Of a stretch of 64,000 nucleotides of DNA, positions 33,201 to 45,644 are shown one piece after another. The position numbers and the translations under genes were made by a program. The DNA comes from Actinernus sp. WN-2022 (Eukaryota; Cnidaria; Anthozoa; Actiniaria; Actinernidae): contig JAOWCC010001634.1 of NCBI GenBank assembly GCA_030867875.1, positions 37,715,867-37,779,866 of the forward strand. Reading direction: 5' to 3'. Under the pieces are notes generated by a model. The model had not been told where the DNA came from, searched no databases, and saw only the letters and a list, made by a program, of their open reading frames with translations. Position 1 is the stretch's first letter, and every line of letters starts with the position of its first letter.

Positions 33201-36071
33201 TAATTCTGTCCAAAAATGTCCAGTAAAAAACAAATCATAAAATCTCGCCTAACTTATCAGTATTATAAGAAATTATAAGCCAACTTTGCCAACCCAAAGT
33301 CTATATATCTTTAACTGTTGTTTTATTAAGAAAATTATTCAATAGTCAGTAGCAAAGTAAGATCCGTCCAACTTTTAGCCAAATTCTGCGTCTACGTATG
33401 TTGGTTGTTTCGTATGATCTGTCACTCTGTATCATGCATGTCTGTTTCCTGTATTACATTTACTGAACTGTCAATACATGTTGAAATACTCCGCTGTCGT
33501 AAAAAAAGAGTACCTCTGTTTTTTTATTTGACGAGAGCAGTACAATCGAATTGACCATTAAGGGAGAATGTTCAAATTAATGTTCCCTTCAAACGGTTAA
33601 ACGTCCGAGATAAATTGTTCAGTAAACTGTCGCATTAATCTGGTATTGGTTAAGCATTGGTTAGTTAACCGCGGAATCAAAGATAAAATGATGCAGGTTA
33701 TTACTGTTTTACATTTATTGGAGATGATTTGGCTTTTATTTCTTTTATCTGATATATCACAATCCCGGCCAGATAGAGCCGGAGCAAATTGGTCAGTAAA
33801 ATAGGACAAGCATAAAGAGTCAGAAAATTATACAGCAGGTGAACTGAAATGAACATTGACCAGAAATCCAGCTGAGATGAACTGCTTCAAGTGTGGCCGG
33901 ATTTAACATCAAAATTAGATTTTTGAATCGGCAAAGGAACTAAAAATATATCAGGACGATGAAAAAATGACGCATGGGAACATTTTGTGGTAATAACTCC
34001 TGCATGTAACTAGTAAGAGATATTTGTGTTGATAGCTAGACAACCAAAAGTTGTGGTTTTTTTTTTTTTCTGGATGGGTATTACCTTCCAAAATGATTAA
34101 AAACTGCAAAACGCATGCGCAGAGTGAGGGAATATGATTAATTTGTTAGTGACGTTCGTATAGCTCTATACATCAAAATGAACAGTCTAAGATTTTTTAA
34201 TCGAAGGTGTGGTACTTACAAGTATTGCAAATAATTATTAACAGTGAAAAAAAACAATTGCAAAAGCCGTCGAAATACTGATAGAACGGATAATTTAATA
34301 AGCACGAGCTTGTTAAAAATGAATTGTCATCGAGTTTCAACTGCAGGGCAGTAATTTTGTTTTTAATTAAAAAAGGAAAATAATTAACAATTAATATTCA
34401 TCGAAGTGGTGAATAGTGGTGGATATTTACCGAGCCGTTTCGGCGGAAGCGGCTCAGTAAATATCCACCACTATTCACAAACACTTAGGTCAATAATTGT
34501 TTTAGTATATACCACACTCCAGGTGAATAGCCAGCACCAAATAGTTATTTTGTTTTCTATCAAATGGACAAAAACTCGTGCGAGATGATCGCTGCTTTGC
34601 TCGGAGGTGAATATGAAATCATATTCACTGTTTGAGTAGCCAATCAGAGCGCGCGAAAAGTGATGTTCACTGGTGTGGTATATACTAATTAGTATTAGGG
34701 CTTGGATCGAATAGACAGTAAATGACTTGCACAAGAGAGGTATAATCGATCCAGAGGTAACTGAGAGCATTAAATAAAAAGTGTCATGCGGTGATCAGTT
34801 AGTATTAAAAATGCGCTCACGCGCATGTGCATTTTATTCAGCTTGGAAAGCATAATTGAAAATTATTATACATTCAGTTAAAATGCCGACTATTAACAAC
34901 ACAAGGTAAATGCGGCTTTCCGAATGAGAACTTTCATTCATATACTTCAATTCGAAAGTCTCGCCAAATTTGAAAACTAAACTGATACATAATAAAATAA
35001 TTATCTAATCGATGTCGGATACGAACTTAAAATCTTTTTATCAGCTTAAAATCTACAATGTTTTTTTATGAGACCGTTAATTACTATTTTGTACGACGAA
35101 TTGAATTGAAATATATACAATATCGAAGGTGAGATAAGGGAACTTAAAACTCAGGTTCAAGCTAGCTGAACAGCAAATTAAAGCTAATCTACCAGATACC
35201 TCTATCACGGGTTCACAAATCGTAGTCGTTTTTTTATACAAGGTGGCCGAAAAGAAACAAACACTGACACTTTAGCCTTTGTCTTTCAACCTTAGCAAAC
35301 TCATAAAGCAATAATTATAAGTCGTCTTAAATATAGGCTATCAGATCTGCAACATTATTAAACGATTGTCATGTTAACACGTCACTGGTTGATACGGCTA
35401 AATACCGCTTTTCATATGGTTGTTACGATCGCTGCGAGTCGCTGGAAAAAAACGGCTGAATACCTCAGCTAGCGATATGGCAACCGGGCTTAACCTTCTT
35501 CTGAATTCCCGTCGTTGGTTTACAAACTTCTCTTTCCAAAGATGCTGCTGGAAGGGCTGACCCTTCTCAGTTCAGTCAATCTTGTGCAAGCGTTTAACAT
35601 ATAACTTCCAGCCTTGCCGGGTAACCCGTGCTTCGAGATCCGGGTTGAAGGGTTACAAATTTGCAAATTAACTCTCGTCTGACCCGGGTTTATGTGAAAT
35701 GTTGAGACAATAATACAGAGCATGTGCAAACGTACTAATTATATCAAAACAAGATGGCGAGCAGACATAAAAGCTGACCCAGGCTGTCCCAGGTCAGCTC
35801 AGGTTGGATCAACGCGCATTGAACGTCGGCGGCGACCTGACCCGGGTTAGGTTGGCATCCAGCCACATGACAAGAAAATAAACAGATAAATAAACTCATT
35901 TCTAAATTCAAGTTAAATAATTCATATAATGGCTTTCGTAAGAACAGATTGAAGATTGTATTATATTCTTGACATGTATCCCTGCATTTCATTCCTAAAA
36001 TAGTTTTAAGACAACAAAATCAGATGTGAGGTTTACGTAATTTTGATGCAAATGACTGATTCCTAATAATG
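30237..36071. other. Long unassigned interval, mostly non-coding
   Basis: No convincing coding exon is visible. A possible donor (CAG|GTAAGA) lies at 32582-32590 but has no matching frame. The segment 30650-30870 is a diverged relative of 36355-36730. A hairpin-plus-TIR element is at 34386-34690. A C run lies near 31434. Short frames elsewhere carry no motif. Confidence 0.4.
34386..34690 (+). mobile_element. Hairpin-plus-TIR MITE, copy 1
   Basis: A foldback of about 115 bp (GTGGTGAATAGTGGTGGATA and its complement) leads into a TIR unit at 34502-34688 that starts TTAGTATATACCACACTCCA and ends GGTGTGGTATATACTAA. The whole arrangement is repeated at 59497-59779, so the two parts belong to one element. 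Confidence 0.7.
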
Positions 36072-36699
36072 GTGGTCATGATTTGTAATCCTATCATAGA
36101 GGATGCTTTTGATATATGGCGTTTAATTAGGCCTGCTGGCGTTAAATAGTCAAATAATTACTAATTTGGTCAGGTCAAAAAATATTTATAGCTATCAGTA
36201 ACTTGGTGGTATTTAGCAATTAAACCACGTGGTAGAACAACATATAATGGAACGTCCTTGAACGCGTGAAAAGGGCCTAATGTCTTTCCTTCCACAGTTG
36301 TGCAATTTGTCGGATATTAAACATCTTAAACACCAAGTTCCGGGTTAGCCCCTCCTTTCGAAATTTGAAATTCAAATTGCAGAGCCTCCTAATAGAACAG
36401 CTAGAATGCTAGTCAGTTTAAAGGTTTAAATTAAACAAGCCACACACATCATGCAGTAAAAATAAGGGAAAAAGCTTAATGACTACTGCAAGTGGTATTT
36501 GATGACTGGATTACGAACTGTATAGCCCTTACATTTACGTGTTTGATTTTAATTGTGTGCTAGATATGGGACCAGGGTAGATATTAACCAATTTTTTTTG
36601 ACCAAATTAGTAATTATTTGACTCTTTAATGCCAGCAGGCATAATTAAACGCCATACATCAAAAGCATCCTCTATGATAGGATTACAAATCATGACCAC
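36072..36699. mobile_element. Foldback element, 628 bp, arms of about 110 bp
   Basis: It starts GTGGTCATGATTTGTAATCC and ends GGATTACAAATCATGACCAC. The arms continue through GAGGATGCTTTTGAT and GCGTTTAATTA. The interior contains part of the repeat shared with 30650-30870. No target duplication was found. Confidence 0.65.
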
Positions 36700-36957
36700 A
36701 AGGAGTACTCAAGCGGAGCATCAGAGAGATAGTCATAGAGTGCAATGGTTAGGAAACCCGGCAAACTTTAAAGGGGCTAACAAAGGCGATGCGATTTAGG
36801 TTCATAGTTCAGAAGCGTCCCCTGAACGACTGAACCCACACGTTTCTATTGGCTCATTGATTAACATATTCCAATATCTATTGGACGTTAAAGTCATCCA
36901 TATTTATTTTTCTTTTGTTAACAGGAAATTGATTTCTCGAGAAGTTTGAGTGTTAAA

Positions 36958-38565
36958 ATGACAACAAGAATTCTGACACTCGTGGCTATACTTGTAGGAC
37001 TTGCTCTCGTTACCTCCACGGCAGCAAAATCCCTTGAAACAAGGGGCATTCTTGAACAACTCGAATTAGCTCCACCGGTAAGTATTTTGCCGGATTACAC
37101 TGAACTGACGTATTATTATAACTGTTGAAGTGTTGCGTATTGGATTGACAAAACCGCAGTAGAATAGCAGTATCGTAGTATACAATATTTATTCAATTTA
37201 ATTATTCACCAAAGTTGAAGTACACATTGACAGGGAAATATTCAAACCTCATGAATATTCATCGTACGTCCCTCGCGATGACGTAATGAGCATTATATAA
37301 GGTAAATTAATGATGCAAAGTGAACCCTTCTTGGTGACGACTTTAGTACCTCGTGCTCCCGGTCGCATTACTTGTCAGGGAGTCACTATCCCATACCTTA
37401 ATTCTAATGAGTCAGGAAGAGAGATGATGTACTATTTACCGAGATGCAGCGCGCTACGCGGGGAATTACGTCAGAAGACAAAACGTAATTAGTACCTCTC
37501 GACCAATCTGAACGCTGGAATCTCTATGTTAAAGAGATCAGTGGTAGACTGCATGCGAGCAGTCCCTTCTTTGTCTCCGTTGATCGTGAGCGAAGTTGCT
37601 TCACTCAAACGCGTCCAAAAGTTCGATACTCTTCCCTCCGTACACTAACAACGGAGGGAAAAGGAAGGACTGCTCGCAGTCGAAGAGATACTTACACAGC
37701 ACGCAGCACGAAGTCTAAATTCGAATTGCTCTGCTGGATCCACACAGTCATGTGAGGTGGTATTTTCCGGACTCCTATATTAATGGCGCATTATGCACGC
37801 CACATTTGTGCATGTCCCGTAATTATGCATCTAATGTGTCGCCAAGTACAGATTGTCACACAGGGTACTAATTCCCTTCTCTTCCCGTATTGCACAACAA
37901 AGGTTAGAAGAGCTTTTACGTCCCTGCGCAAGGACCGTACGCGGTTGGGGTCGGCGAACCCACGCACAAAGACCGCTGCACTACCCATCCCCAGGGGCAC
38001 TCTTTTTTATGATGTAACTATATATGTGCGGCGGTACCGGGTCCCGGTTTGAACCTAATTCCGATTTCCGTTTCCGGTTTTTGGTAAAAAATTGTCGAAT
38101 TCCGGATAATAGAAGTTCACAATAATCAATATACCCGGGTTCGTTTTCACAAAAACTTGGAAATCCGGGTTTTGGAGCTATTTTTCTCTGAAACGGGCCA
38201 GTCCTTCCCTATATATGGCTGCAGCGATATCTATCCATTTATCATACGAGTGCCACACCCCCCCCCCCCCCCTCCCGTTACCAACAGGGCTAACTGAGTG
38301 GTGGTTGAACAGAATCATGATTTTCAGCATAACTGGGTCAATTCAAATCTACGTTGTTCAATAAAAGCTCATAAACTGACTGTACTTTATGTCGAAACCT
38401 CAAGTGAATTATAATTTACTTTTCTATATTTAGTATGATTCAACGCAAGAGATGCGACAAGTTCCAGAGTCGAGAGGGCAAGAAGCTGAAATTTCTCAAT
38501 TCCAGAATGAAAGTCGAAGGCGATGCCGTCCTGGAGTTTTCAGATGCAATAAACTAAACGCATGA
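36958..38565 (+). CDS. Secreted peptide precursor with tribasic site and two-Cys C-terminal peptide
   Basis: Coding exons are 36958-37077 and 38434-38565, joined in phase 0 across a GTAAGT...TATATTTAG intron, giving 83 aa. An upstream acceptor (TTGTTAACAG at 36924) suggests a 5' UTR intron. Residues 1-22 are a clear signal peptide (MTTRILTLVAILVGLALVTS...). Residues about 23-67 are Glu-rich and acidic. An RRR site then precedes CRPGVFRCNKLNA, the last 13 residues, in which two cysteines could close an 8-residue ring. This order (signal, acidic spacer, basic cleavage site, short cationic product) is that of neuropeptide or antimicrobial-peptide precursors. I do not recognise the family. The intron phase, splice sites and downstream AATAAA support a real gene. 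Confidence 0.6.
37078..38433 (+). other. Intron of the peptide gene
   Basis: This 1356-bp intron contains a foldback repeat at about 37547-37681 (GCGAGCAGTCCCTTC...GAAGGACTGCTCGCAGTC) and a C run near 38263. The open frames at 37310-38052 show no motif. Confidence 0.55.
37547..37681. repeat. Foldback MITE in the peptide-gene intron
   Basis: The left end GACTGCATGCGAGCAGTCCC is mirrored by GGACTGCTCGCAGTC on the right, with further matches in CTCCGTTG/CAACGGAG. No target duplication was found. Confidence 0.55.
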
Positions 38566-38611
38566 AAGAAGTACCTGATTGATGAAGTAAAATAATTGTT
38601 CTTAAAATCAT

Positions 38612-38625
38612 AAAATAAAAGAAGA
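38612..38625 (+). promoter_or_regulatory. Polyadenylation signal of the peptide gene
   Basis: AAAATAAAAG, containing AATAAA, lies about 50 bp after the stop codon of the peptide precursor. It fits a short 3' UTR. Confidence 0.5.
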
Positions 38626-38629
38626 TTTA

Positions 38630-39823
38630 GCCAATCATCTTAGAAATCATTGTCTGGTTAATAGCGGAGCTCCATACACAGGAAATCAATGAGAAAAAAA
38701 CGGGGTGGGAAAAGAAAGAGAACAAAAATTAACCATGCAAGTAAAAAAGATTTACACCGCGCGCGCATGCGTGCATCGCCAGCTCGCTGTGCGTACCTCG
38801 CCGCTGTACCTCACCTGGTTACGCATCAACCTCGTTCCCAAAGGTCTTATCCAAGATGCCGTGCCTAATCCAAGATGGCGTCGAAAGTATCCCTGGTACA
38901 GGCTGGTCATGTGACCCAAAAATATGCCCAATTTACAACAAGTCAATGCTTGGGTCACCATTTTTCTCACTTCTCACAGTATTAAATAACCAGCACAATC
39001 TACGACTAGTATACCTAACAGGTAGTGAATGCTGCTCCGTTCAGTTAAGGAAGTGTATTAGAAGAGAACCTACAGTAGCACTTTGGCAGGAAAAATAGAT
39101 TACTGGGTGATAAAAATGCCAAGGTGTTAGATGAATATATTTTGTAGTTTTGAGGCTATCGTGCGACTGAATCCTGTTTGACGGAGCTGTGGTGTCACTG
39201 GTGTGTAACTCAAAAGTTGTCGCGATTTATTTTCATTTTGTCCCAACATATCAACGATCTCCCGGTAAATTCCCTGAGCCTACCAATTACCGACATTTTC
39301 TTAAGCCGGATTCCCGGCACAACAAACTGCTGTTCTTCCCGGTGAAGTTTGACACCGGAAATCAACTGTAATTGAGAATGTAATTGTAAATGCTAATTGT
39401 ATTTTGAACCGGCTGCTTGACGGCTGTTTAGGGACGGACCATTAGAAAATTTATGGGGGGGGGGGGGGGGGGGGGGGATGGGGGGATTCTCAAGCTGCAT
39501 GAATTTTTTTTTACTCGAGTTTGCTGTGCAGCAATTTTGTTTCGGCTAAGATCTCATGCACTAATCTATTCAATTTGGAATATTACCAATTCTTGTCCTA
39601 AGTAAACTTTAAGAGCCATGGCCCTGTGAAAATCAGGGTTAGCGTGCCCATAAAGTTATATTTTAATATTGATACCTATAAAAGTGTACAGCTGCATCAC
39701 CTTGCACGGCAATTGATTGTTTATGATTCAAGCTCATAGCGAGACCAGTGAAAATCCCATTCAAACAAATCTTTTTGAGAGACGAAAAGTTATGGAAATT
39801 TATTGTGTAACTTTCTCCTGCAG
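38630..39823. other. Unassigned stretch with a solo Harbinger-like end
   Basis: TAGGGACGGACCATTAGAAA near 39430, followed by a G run of about 20, matches the terminal repeat of the element at 49829-51713. Nothing else is supportable. A pair of CCAAGATG repeats lies near 38851 and 38870. Confidence 0.45.
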
Positions 39824-41524
39824 TTAAGGTATCAGGAGCCCTTCAAGAGCGCTTCCCGAAAACTTTTAATTGCGCGCGTTAAATTCAAGAAAACTCCTAC
39901 AAAGTATATATTTTCTGAAAGCTTAATAAACATAGATTGCAGAAAACAGCTTGATTTTCCTTATTATTAAATACTCTTTTATTTATTGTGATTTTAATCC
40001 AATTTCACCATACCTATACGTATACATGGAGCTCCTGTCCCTCGGGAATTGGACGGAAATCCGCTGCCTGTTTATATGAAGGAAAGTTGGCTCGGGGGAG
40101 GGTCATCCTCCCCCCCGAGCCCGAGCTACCCTGGGCGAGCCAACTTTTCATACATTTCTTTATAAAACGAAGTCAACGGTCTACATGAAAAACCGCAAAC
40201 TTGGTTCGGGGGAGAGGGGGGGGGGGAGTGACCCTCCTCCCCGAGGCACTGAGCCGGGCCAACTCGGGACACAAAGAGCATGCGTACTCCAATATTACGT
40301 GCCCAGACTCGCTCAAGACAAAGCCGGACAACTTTTCTTCCATAATGAAACGCTCGGTAAAATTGGCTCGTCGCGAAAATAATAAACTACAAAGATCTGG
40401 AATACCTTTTTTAGGGGTTGAAGAAAGAAACATGAAAGTATCTCAAGAATATAAAAAACGCATTAAAAAACTGAGACGCGCCAATTTTCAATCCGATCTA
40501 TTAAAATCTAGAGGGACAGGAGCTTCGAATACATGCTACAAAACTTGCATTTATAACGCTGTGAAAATTGGTTTCAAAGATTCCTGGCATCCCACTGAGG
40601 TTTGTTGACACAATTAACTTATCTGTCATTAAGAATGTTATTTTCCAGTATTTGATGTTGAGCAGTAGGTATAGTGAAACACGATGCCATGTTGTTCATG
40701 GATTTTGCGCGCCTCTGTGAAGGACTACGCAGACTACGATAAGTTAGCTCTTTAGTGCGATCAGTATATCGCAGTAGACATTAGTTCAATTTTAGCGTTA
40801 CCATTGTCATGGTATTTCACAGAAATCATGAGTGCACAGAGAAGGCAAAGACGAAGAAAGCGTAAAGAAACAGACCAAACCAGTATACAATAACTGTTAC
40901 GGAAGATCGTGTTCGGTTTCAGTCGGTTCTTCCTCTTCGGCTATCGAAGGCGAATCTACAGTCGAAACTCCGTGGCGAAGTTTATAGGCACTTGCACTCT
41001 TTCAAATTAGAATTGACTTTGCAGAATCTGCAATTTCTGCCCAGTGATTATCTTGGTTATAAAAATATGAGCCAACCAAGATCGCTTTCCGTCAGCGGCG
41101 ACTTTCGTTTCTTCGCGGAAGAAAACGGACATAAGTCCACCCTTATATAGCTCAATTCGTAATTTGAAGCTGCCAAATTACTATTAAACTAGATTTTAGA
41201 TATGATTTCTGTGTGAAACGTAAATGAATATTTGCAACTCAACGGCTTCAAGACGACTGAGCTAGACGAGTGAGTGTGTTTATTTATAAAATATTCACAT
41301 GTTTTTTTCCGCAGTTTCCGTGATGAGAACGCTTCACAAGTGTTAATAAGCTGATGACAGCCTGCTTTCCCGTCCATATTTCTTTTCGCCGTAATTTCTC
41401 GTTGAAAATAAAATGTTTTAAAATTTTATTTTCACTAAACTGTAGAATTAACTTTGAACATTCTAAAAAATCAATAAGAGTTTTTTCACAAAAATTATCG
41501 CATAAAGGGCTCCTGATACCTTAA
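39824..41524. mobile_element. TTAA-flanked TIR element, copy 1
   Basis: The element 39828-41520 (1693 bp) has termini GGTATCAGGAGCCCTT and AAGGGCTCCTGATACC, flanked by TTAA on both sides (39824-39827 and 41521-41524). A TTAA target is used by piggyBac and Kolobok elements. The interior holds a basic coding-like frame (to 40608) containing RSGIPFLGVEERNMKVSQEY. A GC-rich hairpin-bearing insertion lies at about 40065-40330, absent from the related copy. No transposase is recognisable. Confidence 0.7.
40345..40608 (+). pseudogene. Basic coding-like fragment inside the TTAA element
   Basis: From an in-frame ATG at 40345, about 87 codons follow, ending TGA at 40608. The protein is rich in Lys and Arg (MKRSVKLARRENNKLQRSGI at its start). 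I do not recognise the family. The related copy at 46204-46959 is disrupted in this region. It could be an exon of the parent transposon's gene. Confidence 0.35.
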
Positions 41525-43120
41525 CCCTTTATAGCTCGTAGGCCACTCCTGTGGCCATTTACTGGTTACTCGCTTTGAGTGTTTCAGTCTTGCTAAGTTT
41601 AAAGAGCAAAGCCTTGAGATTCACACACAGCATAATGTATAAACAAATGATCCTATCGAAATGCATTAGGCATGCATATTACAAATGAATAATTTCATCT
41701 ATATCCTCCTTTCTTTGTATAAGTGAACTTCGGTTAACATTTTTCCATTTCAGAAAAAGTAGCTAAAATGGCACTTATAAAAAAACAATTCTCCTCAGAT
41801 TTTAACATTTCTCACAAAAATGCATCTTTCACATAAAATTTAGAGTTTCATGTTTGCACTAACCTCACTTTCTGTCTCCCAACACCTAAACTTGCCCAGA
41901 ACCAAGCCATTCTGTCCACAAGCACTTTACAGCAAGCAAAATTCATCCATAATGACCGCAAAGCATCCCGGGAAATCCTACCAAACAGCGACATGGCCCT
42001 TCCCCATCTTCATTCTTCAAAATATATACTAAGTCTAAAGCCATTTCGACCTAATACCTTCATATTGGAATGGCAATGGCAAGTAAATATTGTCCAATAT
42101 TCCAAAAAAGCTATGATAGGTGGCTCCAGACCCCCATTTATAAAGCCCACGCTAAAGTGACACAAGACGTCCTGGCCCATTCACGAGTGGGAAATGAGGC
42201 TCTTTCTCTGTCACAATAAACCACAGGCTTCCCAGACTCGACGTATATTTCCCGCTTATTAGTCTGTTGGGTTACCTGTGGTTTATCGATTAGTTTCATA
42301 ACGATCTCAGAAGAGTTTAAATAATTGCTTCGTGTGAATTCTCTTTTCCGATTTCTACGAAATGAATCTTCAATAATAAAAGATTGATACTTAATGAAGT
42401 TGTGTGAGTGGTTTTTTGGCGATTTGGGGCCTTCTAAAGCAGTTTATTAGGATTCGAGATTTTGACCGTTGGCCGTTAGAGCCTCGGCACATTTTTGCTC
42501 ATAGCTCCTGTCTAGAAAATAATTACATCACAAAATTTGGTCAAACAATTGATTACTTAGTGAGTATCCAATTAGGTCTGAACGAAAAGAACAGAAAGTT
42601 ATAATTTAATTTTTTTTGTTAAGTAATAGATAAAGAATGAGCGGCCGCCTTTATCCGATTTACAAAATGACCCGAGCTGAAAGCGAGAGTTTGTAAATTG
42701 GATAAAGATTGGACGCAAATTCTTTATCTTACTTATCAAACGTCTAGATGTAAAGAGTCATGTTTTCAGTATATTTTGGCGATACGACTTATTTTGGCCG
42801 AGAAAATCGAAGCCAAAGTTTATGTAAATCAGGACGAAATCTGTATCAGATTTCAAGATCACCTATCGGTCAGTGATTTCCTTTGTTTTTGCTTCATGAA
42901 TTATTAATGAGTTTGATAAGTAGTAGTTAAAATATGAGCGGGAGATCTGTATGGGCATTTACAATGCGGCGAGCCATTGTAAAGCCCATACAGATCGGAC
43001 GCGAATATTTTATCTTACTTGTGAAATCAATAGATAACTAAAAACCATTGATATGCACAACATAAAATTTTAACCTTTGATTTCTCCCACCCTGCTATCA
43101 ATGTGGGATGAATTAGTTTC
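41525..43120. other. Unassigned stretch with small hairpins
   Basis: A short TIR element lies at about 42216-42289 (ATAAACCACAGG...CCTGTGGTTTAT). Two related hairpins near 42646-42720 and 42945-42997 are each followed by TTTTATCTTACTT-like sequence. No gene is supportable. Confidence 0.4.
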
Positions 43121-43235
43121 TCACAAAAACATATCCCACATCGAAGAGACAATGTGTATGCAATAAGAGAGCAGAGCGTAGCATGCAGAAAAACAGGTCC
43201 CACATGGAATAGATGGTGTGTACATAATAAGAGAG
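43121..43235. repeat. Imperfect direct duplication of about 65 bp
   Basis: ATCCCACATCGAAGAGACAATGTG...AATAAGAGAGCAGA near 43133-43174 is repeated as GTCCCACATGGAATAGATGG...AATAAGAGAGCAGA at 43197-43237. Confidence 0.55.
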
Positions 43236-43355
43236 CAGATGTACTTTGTCATTTCACCCGTCTCGGGATAGGGGTAGTCAGTGATCGGTCGTGAGACTTC
43301 CCTCACTAGCTTAGCTAGTATTCTGTACCTGATACAGAATACTACTAGAGCTATA

Positions 43356-43437
43356 ACGGACCATGGGGTCTGTATCGCGGACCATGGGGTCTGTATCACG
43401 GACCATGGTGTCTGTATCACGGACCATGGGGTCTTTA
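43356..43437 (+). repeat. 21-bp tandem repeat, four units
   Basis: Four units of CGGACCATGGGGTCTGTATC plus one spacer base lie head to tail with few substitutions. Each contains an NcoI-type CCATGG palindrome. Confidence 0.85.
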
Positions 43438-43559
43438 TATCTATACAGAACCTGATGTTTTATTAATCAGGTTTCTACGTGGGTATACAGAGGCGATCAT
43501 GTGGTGTCATTCAGCACATGGGATTGGCTAGTACCCTTATGAATTATTAATGAATTTTA

Positions 43560-45400
43560 CAATAATCAATATTGTTTAATAGCATTCCATATACATAAAT
43601 GGTATTGCCTAAAATAAACAAACAATTAAACAAACAAAAACAATTACAATATACAATCTACATAGCTGATCGAGAAAGTAAAACGCTACGTCTATCAAAG
43701 GCTTCATAAACATAATGAGCTAACTTTTTACATATAAATGGATCGACGCTATTGAAGAAAAACAGGATCTTGTCAGCGTCATTAAGATGTGAAAAGTTAC
43801 TGCTGTAATTGTTTACGTCGTCGAATAAATCTTTCCTGAGGTCAGCATATGAAGCACAGGAGAATACGAAGTAATTTTCATCCTCAATATTTGTTGAAGG
43901 GCAGCACTGGCAAGTTTTGGACTCTCTTGGTATCTTAGGTTGTGCGTGCCTTCCAACTTCTAGACGTAAATTATGATTTCCTATTCGTAGTTTAGCTAAC
44001 ATTCTTCTGTGCTTCATATTTTTAATCATGTCATAGCATTCTGAGGTATTGGTGTCAACTTTAAATGTTGAGTAAAAAGAAAGCCTTCTTGTTTAAATGA
44101 ATAAGTTTCATCTGATGTAACTTGGATTCATTTCTTATATTCAAAATGATATTATGTATTTTTTTTTTGAATGACCTCGATCAGGCGGTCCTACATTAGC
44201 CGCCGACTGGAATGACTCTAAAATGTTATTAATTGAAGTCATGAAGCTTAGTTTTTTGGACAACGCCAGCGTTTTTTAGATGTATAAACATTGCTTGGCA
44301 ATACTATCTTCAGGAAGAGCTTGAAGGTGCATCCAGAAATTTAGAATATTCCTATAAATCAAACATTTTAATGATAATCGCCCAACTTCATTTCGAGTAG
44401 CCACATTAGGGGCCCGCTTATTACGCCCAAGGTAATATTTAAAGAACTGCGAATGAAGTCGTTCAATTGGAAACGACTTCATTAGGTGCATTCATTAATA
44501 TTTTTAGGGCAAAACTTTTCGATCGTTACATTAAATTCTGGCAAATTCAAGTTAAGAAAAATAGAAGTGACTCACACGTACATAATGGTGGTAAATTACG
44601 TACGTACACTTCAGTTAAATCAAACATATACTTTGAAAAATATCTAAAATACGTCACAAATAGTAAACATCGTCAGGCAGTGTCTAAAATTAGAATATCA
44701 GCACATAAGATGCCAATAGAAACTGGACGATACAATAATACCCCAGTTGAAAAACGCATTTGTCCCATTTGTAACTCAAATCAAGTGGGAGACGAATACC
44801 ATTATGTGATGATCTGTGAGAATAATGATTTTATGAGTATAAGAGAAGAATTCATCAACAAATTACATGTAATTAATAATAATTTTAAATCATTTGATAG
44901 AAAGTCTTTATTTCTGTATTTACTATCCATGAATGATGAGTCAATCATGAAGATATCTGCTAAATATTTTTACGATATTACTGTATTAGTTGGTAAAACC
45001 TTAGTCCGTTAGTTTGTACTTAATTACTGTAAAAAATCCAATGTACTGTTGTTGTATAAGGATGAATAAAATTATTATTATTATTATTATTATTATTGGA
45101 TCAGTCTCCCATTTCTGGAAATTTATGCTATCATAAGCTCCCCAAATTTCTGAGTTATACAATAAAATAGGTGAAAATAAGGTGTCAACTAACTTATTGC
45201 ATATTTTTATAGGCATTTTAGAGAAGTCGAGATAACGGTTGGTTGCAAAGATAGAACGCCTCGTTTTTTCAGTTAAATTTAGTTTGGATTTTGAAAAACT
45301 ACCATTACATGAAATCGTAGTTCCCAGATATGTATAATCGGGGACATTAGCAATTTGGGAACCCTCTAAAAAGAATAAAGGATACATATGTGTACCTCTC
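43560..45400 (-). pseudogene. LINE 3' remnant on the minus strand, split by another LINE
   Basis: Minus-strand segments at about 45400-45103, 44491-44276 and 44029-43658 match the LINE tail at 23640-24830: KTRRSIFATNRYLDFSKMP, ERLHSQFFKYYLGRNKRAPN, and a CQCCP...F-V-F-S-C finger-like end. Frameshifts and stops break it. The first two segments are separated by a plus-strand LINE tail (44467-45100) inserted just after the WETD motif. Confidence 0.7.
44467..45100 (+). mobile_element. LINE tail nested in the minus-strand LINE
   Basis: This open frame runs to TAG at 45012 and gives the last 170-odd residues of a second LINE family. It includes ICPICNSNQVGDEYHYVMIC, a C-x2-C...H-x4-C finger. The 3' end is an (ATT)n tail at 45068-45099, as expected for target-primed insertion of an L2/CR1-like LINE with a microsatellite tail. 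It interrupts the minus-strand LINE. The frame is intact and may be younger than its host. Confidence 0.7.
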
Positions 45401-45644
45401 ACAAAAGAGTTGCTGCAACAAAAATACAGTGCGGTAGAAGGAAACCATTTGGAGTTGATGACATCCCTGTAGATTTGTGCAGTCCCTGGCCTCTGCCTTG
45501 CCTCTCTCCCTCTCCATGTAGAATTTTTTTTCTGTGTTGCTGGCTGTGCATGAATATATTTTTTTGATAATTTTCCCTTGTATGGATTTTTTTGGAGAAT
45601 CCCCCCCATAACTTTTCTAATGGTCTGTCCCTTATCGAAGCCAA

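Noticed and set aside
43281..43466. Frame with ITDHGVCITDHGV repeats
   Set aside because: Direct translation of the 21-bp tandem repeat.
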